A program made the translations under genes and the position numbers. DNA of 64,000 nucleotides from Cryptomeria japonica. Lineage: Eukaryota; Streptophyta; Pinopsida; Cupressales; Cupressaceae. The DNA is taken from assembly GCF_030272615.1 (NCBI RefSeq), contig NC_081414.1:659008292-659072291 (forward strand), read 5' to 3'. Shown here in pieces: positions 60,324 to 64,000 of this stretch. Position 1 is the stretch's first letter; every line of letters starts with the position of its first letter. The notes under the pieces are model-generated. The model was not told the origin of the DNA. It was given only the letters and a program-made list of their open reading frames with translations, and searched no databases.

Positions 60324-62989
60324 TGATATTAGAGCTTGAGGAATTTATTCTTGTTATTCTCATTGATAGATATAGGATTTTAGATATTGGTTTCTCTTAA
60401 AATTTTGAGTATGCTCTTGAGGGTTCCCTGTTGTGGCTTTGTCTTCTAATTTTATTTTGGAGTATGCTAGTGTCAATATAATCTTACAATTGAGTTCAAA
60501 TTGTACAAGAAACTTAATTTAGTTTTTTGATTTGTTTGAAATGTACGTGCAAGGCTAAATCTACAAGGGTTTGAAATTGGGAGGTGGTTGCCAAATCCAA
60601 AAGGTAGCTATATTTTTAGAGAATTTTGAGTCAAATTTGACCTTTTCATTACATCTAAAAGGCTCAAGTACTTAAACACCGAGTGTCAATTTATAATTTT
60701 TTGTACAACACATCGTAAATTGTATCCTCATACAATATCATACTCATTTGGGGATCACTTTTGTGTTTCTCCTTCCTTACTTTTGATTTTGCTTGATTCT
60801 ATTCAAACAATGTTTGAAATTGAGGTCTCATCATTCTTCTCTCTTGACCCTGTTGTAGCATAGGAATATACTAGGGTACCCAATGCCCTAGACCTCCTAG
60901 ACTAGAGAACCTAGAGCTTTAGTCCCCTTGTAGGGTTCCTAGCACCATAGTCTACCCAAAAGGGGCCCAAATTCAAACCCTCTAATAGTTAGAAAATGTT
61001 GAGAAAGAAAATGCTCCCGATGTCAACCTTCTTCATAATTTTCAACATGTTTTGTGAGGTTGATTATAAAATCAACTCTTATCCCCTCATTTGAAACATC
61101 TTTTAATTGAACTTACTCAAGACCAATTCAATTTCAGATGAGCAAATAATCAACCATCTTCAAGGCAGTAAAGGATAGGTCAAGTATTCAGATTTTCAAG
61201 CATTCAAGATGGCATTCATGATCAAGTTTATGTGAAAGTATGCATGATCTTCCACCTAGCAACAACAATATTTCATGAATACTTCAAGGTAAGGACATTC
61301 ATCAGTAAATTTATAACATTTCAATTCAAGCATTTAATTTTGGATCTAGCCTTTGCCTTGCAAGGCTAAGCTCTCTTTTCTCTCTATCATCATTATAGGG
61401 TTAATTCCAACATAAGGTTTGACTTAGGAAAACTCCTATACAACCAAACACCATTTGGGGTTTGACACTAAATGCATATTGGGTTTTAACATGCCTTTAA
61501 AAGAAGAATTGTTCACTTCTTGCCTTTAAAAAATGGAGATTTTAAATATGTTTTTATTTGGGTCAATGTTTGACTATTGATTGTAAGGATAAGGAGAACA
61601 CTAGATTTATACATTTATGATATTTTGTATATTATTATAATGGTGAAGTTTGTGTCTTTATGTTATTTTTCATTTAGTTTTGGATCATTTTGATAGAATG
61701 TTCTAATATATTAGCCCACCTGGATTTTCTAAAGGACAATTTAGAATCAAATTTTATATCAAAATTATATATGTCATCTACACAATGTGAATGTTCTCTA
61801 CAATCATTTGTTCAAAGCAATAAAGTTAATTTGTCTAGGGTGTTTCTTAGTAGAACTTGATCCTTGCAATTCAAAAATATTCCCAAAGGTGTTTATAAAT
61901 ACCACCATGATAGATTTATATACAAGGAAGGTAAAGGTGAATGGATTTCTACACATTCTATAAATTATCTCTCACAACCAAGTTAATTCACACACATCAA
62001 ATAAAGGCCATAGTGCTTGGGTTTTAGCCTAAGAGAATCATATATAAACAATAATAAATACTAATCTTGTGTAAAGCATGAGATGTCTTCTACATTGAGA
62101 TCATTACTATTTGTACCTATAGTAAATGGTTCTAACTTGACATAAGTAATTCATGTTTCTTCATCTTATTAATAAAGCTAACTACATTTATCTTGCTACT
62201 TAATTTTTGAATAATTATTGTTGTATATTGACCTATATACTAATTATATTCAACTTGATTACATGATTGTTAGATTTGATGCACTTAGCCTAGATTTATG
62301 TGAATTGATTTTATTCATATGCATATTTTGTTAAGTTGTATGATCTGAGGGTTTGCATTATAATTTGTCTTTCTTTGCAGCGAGGGTTTTTAAATGTATA
62401 TTTATATTGATAAACCTTATTTTTAGATATTATTAGGGTTATATTTTCCTTTATTGGTACTTCATAGCCATACATTTTTTTTAGACTTTGAGCTTCATTA
62501 TGTAATTACGATTTTCCCCATCTTACCGACCCTTGGATTATCATTGCATATTTTAGATATGATATCTTCTCAATGTTTAAATCTAAGAGTAATTTATGTT
62601 GCCTTATATTTTCATCTCTCATAAGCATATTGATTTGTTTATGCCATGAGCTACTTGGGATCTTAATCTTCCTTTAAGAAGGAGTACCATATTATAGTTG
62701 TACTCAATCAAATAAAAATAAAGTTTTATTTCAATGCTCATGTTGAGAACACTTTTGATGATCATGCTAACCAAGAAGGTTATGACCATGGTGCTAACAT
62801 AGCTAAGAAAGATCTTGCACTTATTGGATAAATTCTTGGATCCTCATGAACACTTTTTTCCCCATTAATTAGTTACACTTTAACATTGAAAACACTAGTA
62901 AAGAATTTTGGAATTAATAGTCTATATGAAATTAAATCTTTGATGGTGTATCTAATGGAATATTGTTTATATCCTTCTTCCATACAGGC
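60324..62989. repeat. Decayed internal part of the composite repeat, copy C
   Basis: It parallels copies A and B to about 60680, then differs to about 61460, then resumes with atgcatattgggttttaaca (compare 39207). Modules at 61780 and 62530 follow. No gene is seen; bases 60680-61460 have no recognisable relative in the window. Confidence 0.5.
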
Positions 62990-62990
62990 T

Positions 62991-63908
62991 GGGCTAAAGC
63001 ACACTATTGTGTCGCACTTGAGGCCAACTAAATAAATTTGGCCGAACTTAGTTCGATAGAACCTATGTGGCGACCACATGGTGCCTAAATGGCACAATAA
63101 GTTTAGCCGAACCTATTTCGGTCGAACATGTCTATGTGTCATGTGATGTGGCAGCCAAATCACCATTTTCTCTGCAGTTCTAAAACTTTCTACTTCTGTT
63201 GTATTTTTCTTCAAGCAAAATATTTTTTTACAAAAATAAAAAAATATCCTTTTGTAGAGCTCGAAGTCAGGGATTTGGATATATAATTTTTTTAATGTTT
63301 TGATTAATTTTAATTTGTTTTATTTTGTAAGCATTGCAGGTATGTTTTATAAGTTTGAGAAGAGGTTGATTTGAAATATTAAAAAAAAATTACAATATTT
63401 TTTTCACTAGATGAGAGAATCTTCTCCAAAAGGGTTTAATTTGTTTTTTGATAGTGATAAATTTAATAGACAAAAGGTGACATTGAACGAAAACTACCAA
63501 ATTCAGCTATGTTGGACTTTAAAAGTTAATACGAGAAAAATATACATCAAAATTTAATTTTCCTTTTTTTAGTACTACATATATATGTCATCTATTTGAA
63601 AAATTAAAATCAGGAAAAACTAAGTTTACTTTTTCATTTTTTTGGTAACGCTAACTAGAACCCTTGATTTTTAGCATTTTTCAACAATAAAAAATTTGTC
63701 TTTGAATATATAAAAAAAATATCAATTTTTTAAATTTTTTTAAAAAAATAACAGACATAAATTTCATTAATATTTATACATTTCATCAATTTACATCATT
63801 TTGAAATTCAATTTAGAAATGTCACTTTTATGTGGTCAAAGTTAAATAGTTTTAGTTGTGTTGGTCACTTCCTTTATAAAAGTGTGACACAAGTTTGTGC
63901 TTTTACCC
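62991..63908. mobile_element. 0.9-kb non-autonomous TIR element
   Basis: The left end is GGGCTAAAGCACACTATTGT and the right end, reverse-complemented, is GGGTAAAAGCACAAACTTGT. The match continues GTC(G/A)CACTT, about 29 bp with roughly five differences. It interrupts sequence that is continuous in the copy near 32840-32880. It carries no open frame. The target duplication is unclear. Near the left end are repeated gccgaac...ttcg motifs (63041-63126). Confidence 0.6.
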
Positions 63909-64000
63909 ACTTTCTTTTATGACTACTACCACTTTTATAGCTACTAATCCTCCTATTGTCACTCTTGATCTTACTTCTACCCTTATCATACAAACAACCA

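Overview
This window looks like repeat-rich, gene-poor nuclear DNA from a plant with a large genome. The evidence is Ty3/gypsy elements of plant-only types (a Tat/Ogre-like element with a second RNase H, and a chromovirus), a plant mobile domain (PMD) gene, a Ty1/copia relic, long AT-rich stretches and no clear host gene. A gymnosperm would fit, but the sequence does not prove it. I found no rRNA, tRNA gene, CRISPR array or intact cellular gene.

Layout. (1) 1-5116, minus strand: the 5' end of a large LTR element running off the left edge. It has a 1283-bp LTR, a primer-binding site (PBS), a leader with a short GCGC repeat array, and an uninterrupted 577-codon reading frame of unknown function. 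(2) 5402-23725, plus strand: an almost complete 18.3-kb Tat/Ogre-like element with a 5-bp target duplication (attgt), two LTRs, PBS, polypurine tract (PPT), a broken gag-pol, and a separate antisense gene between integrase and the 3' LTR. (3) 23731-51487 and 57873-64000: several diverged copies of one composite repeat, made of a ~370-bp LTR-like unit, copia LTRs and promoter-like modules. Into it were inserted two terminal-inverted-repeat (TIR) elements (40548-43853 and 62991-63908) and a solo LTR (45238-46362). A copia pol relic, a gag zinc-knuckle relic and a possible LINE scrap also lie here. (4) 51493-57867, plus strand: a degenerate 6.4-kb chromovirus with initiator-Met PBS and a 5-bp target duplication (atatt).

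The most interesting material is in the 18.3-kb element. Its leader carries two arrays of a degenerate octamer, TAGCGCRT, spaced almost exactly 21 bp apart. The same octamer, in the same orientation relative to transcription, forms a third array inside the apparent 1057-bp intron of the antisense PMD gene. There the spacing is 21+21+18 bp, giving a 60-bp period. The antisense gene has its own TATA box, ATG, GTAAGT donor and in-phase acceptor, and a 648-codon second exon with no frameshift; its five premature stops all fit C-to-T changes at CG or CHG sites. The left-edge element has a different GCGC repeat at the same place just downstream of its PBS. The two elements also share a colinear noncoding leader block. 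Together these suggest a conserved regulatory or RNA architecture in the leaders of these giant elements.

All coordinates and motif matches were read by eye. Family names rest on recognised protein motifs, not on database searches.
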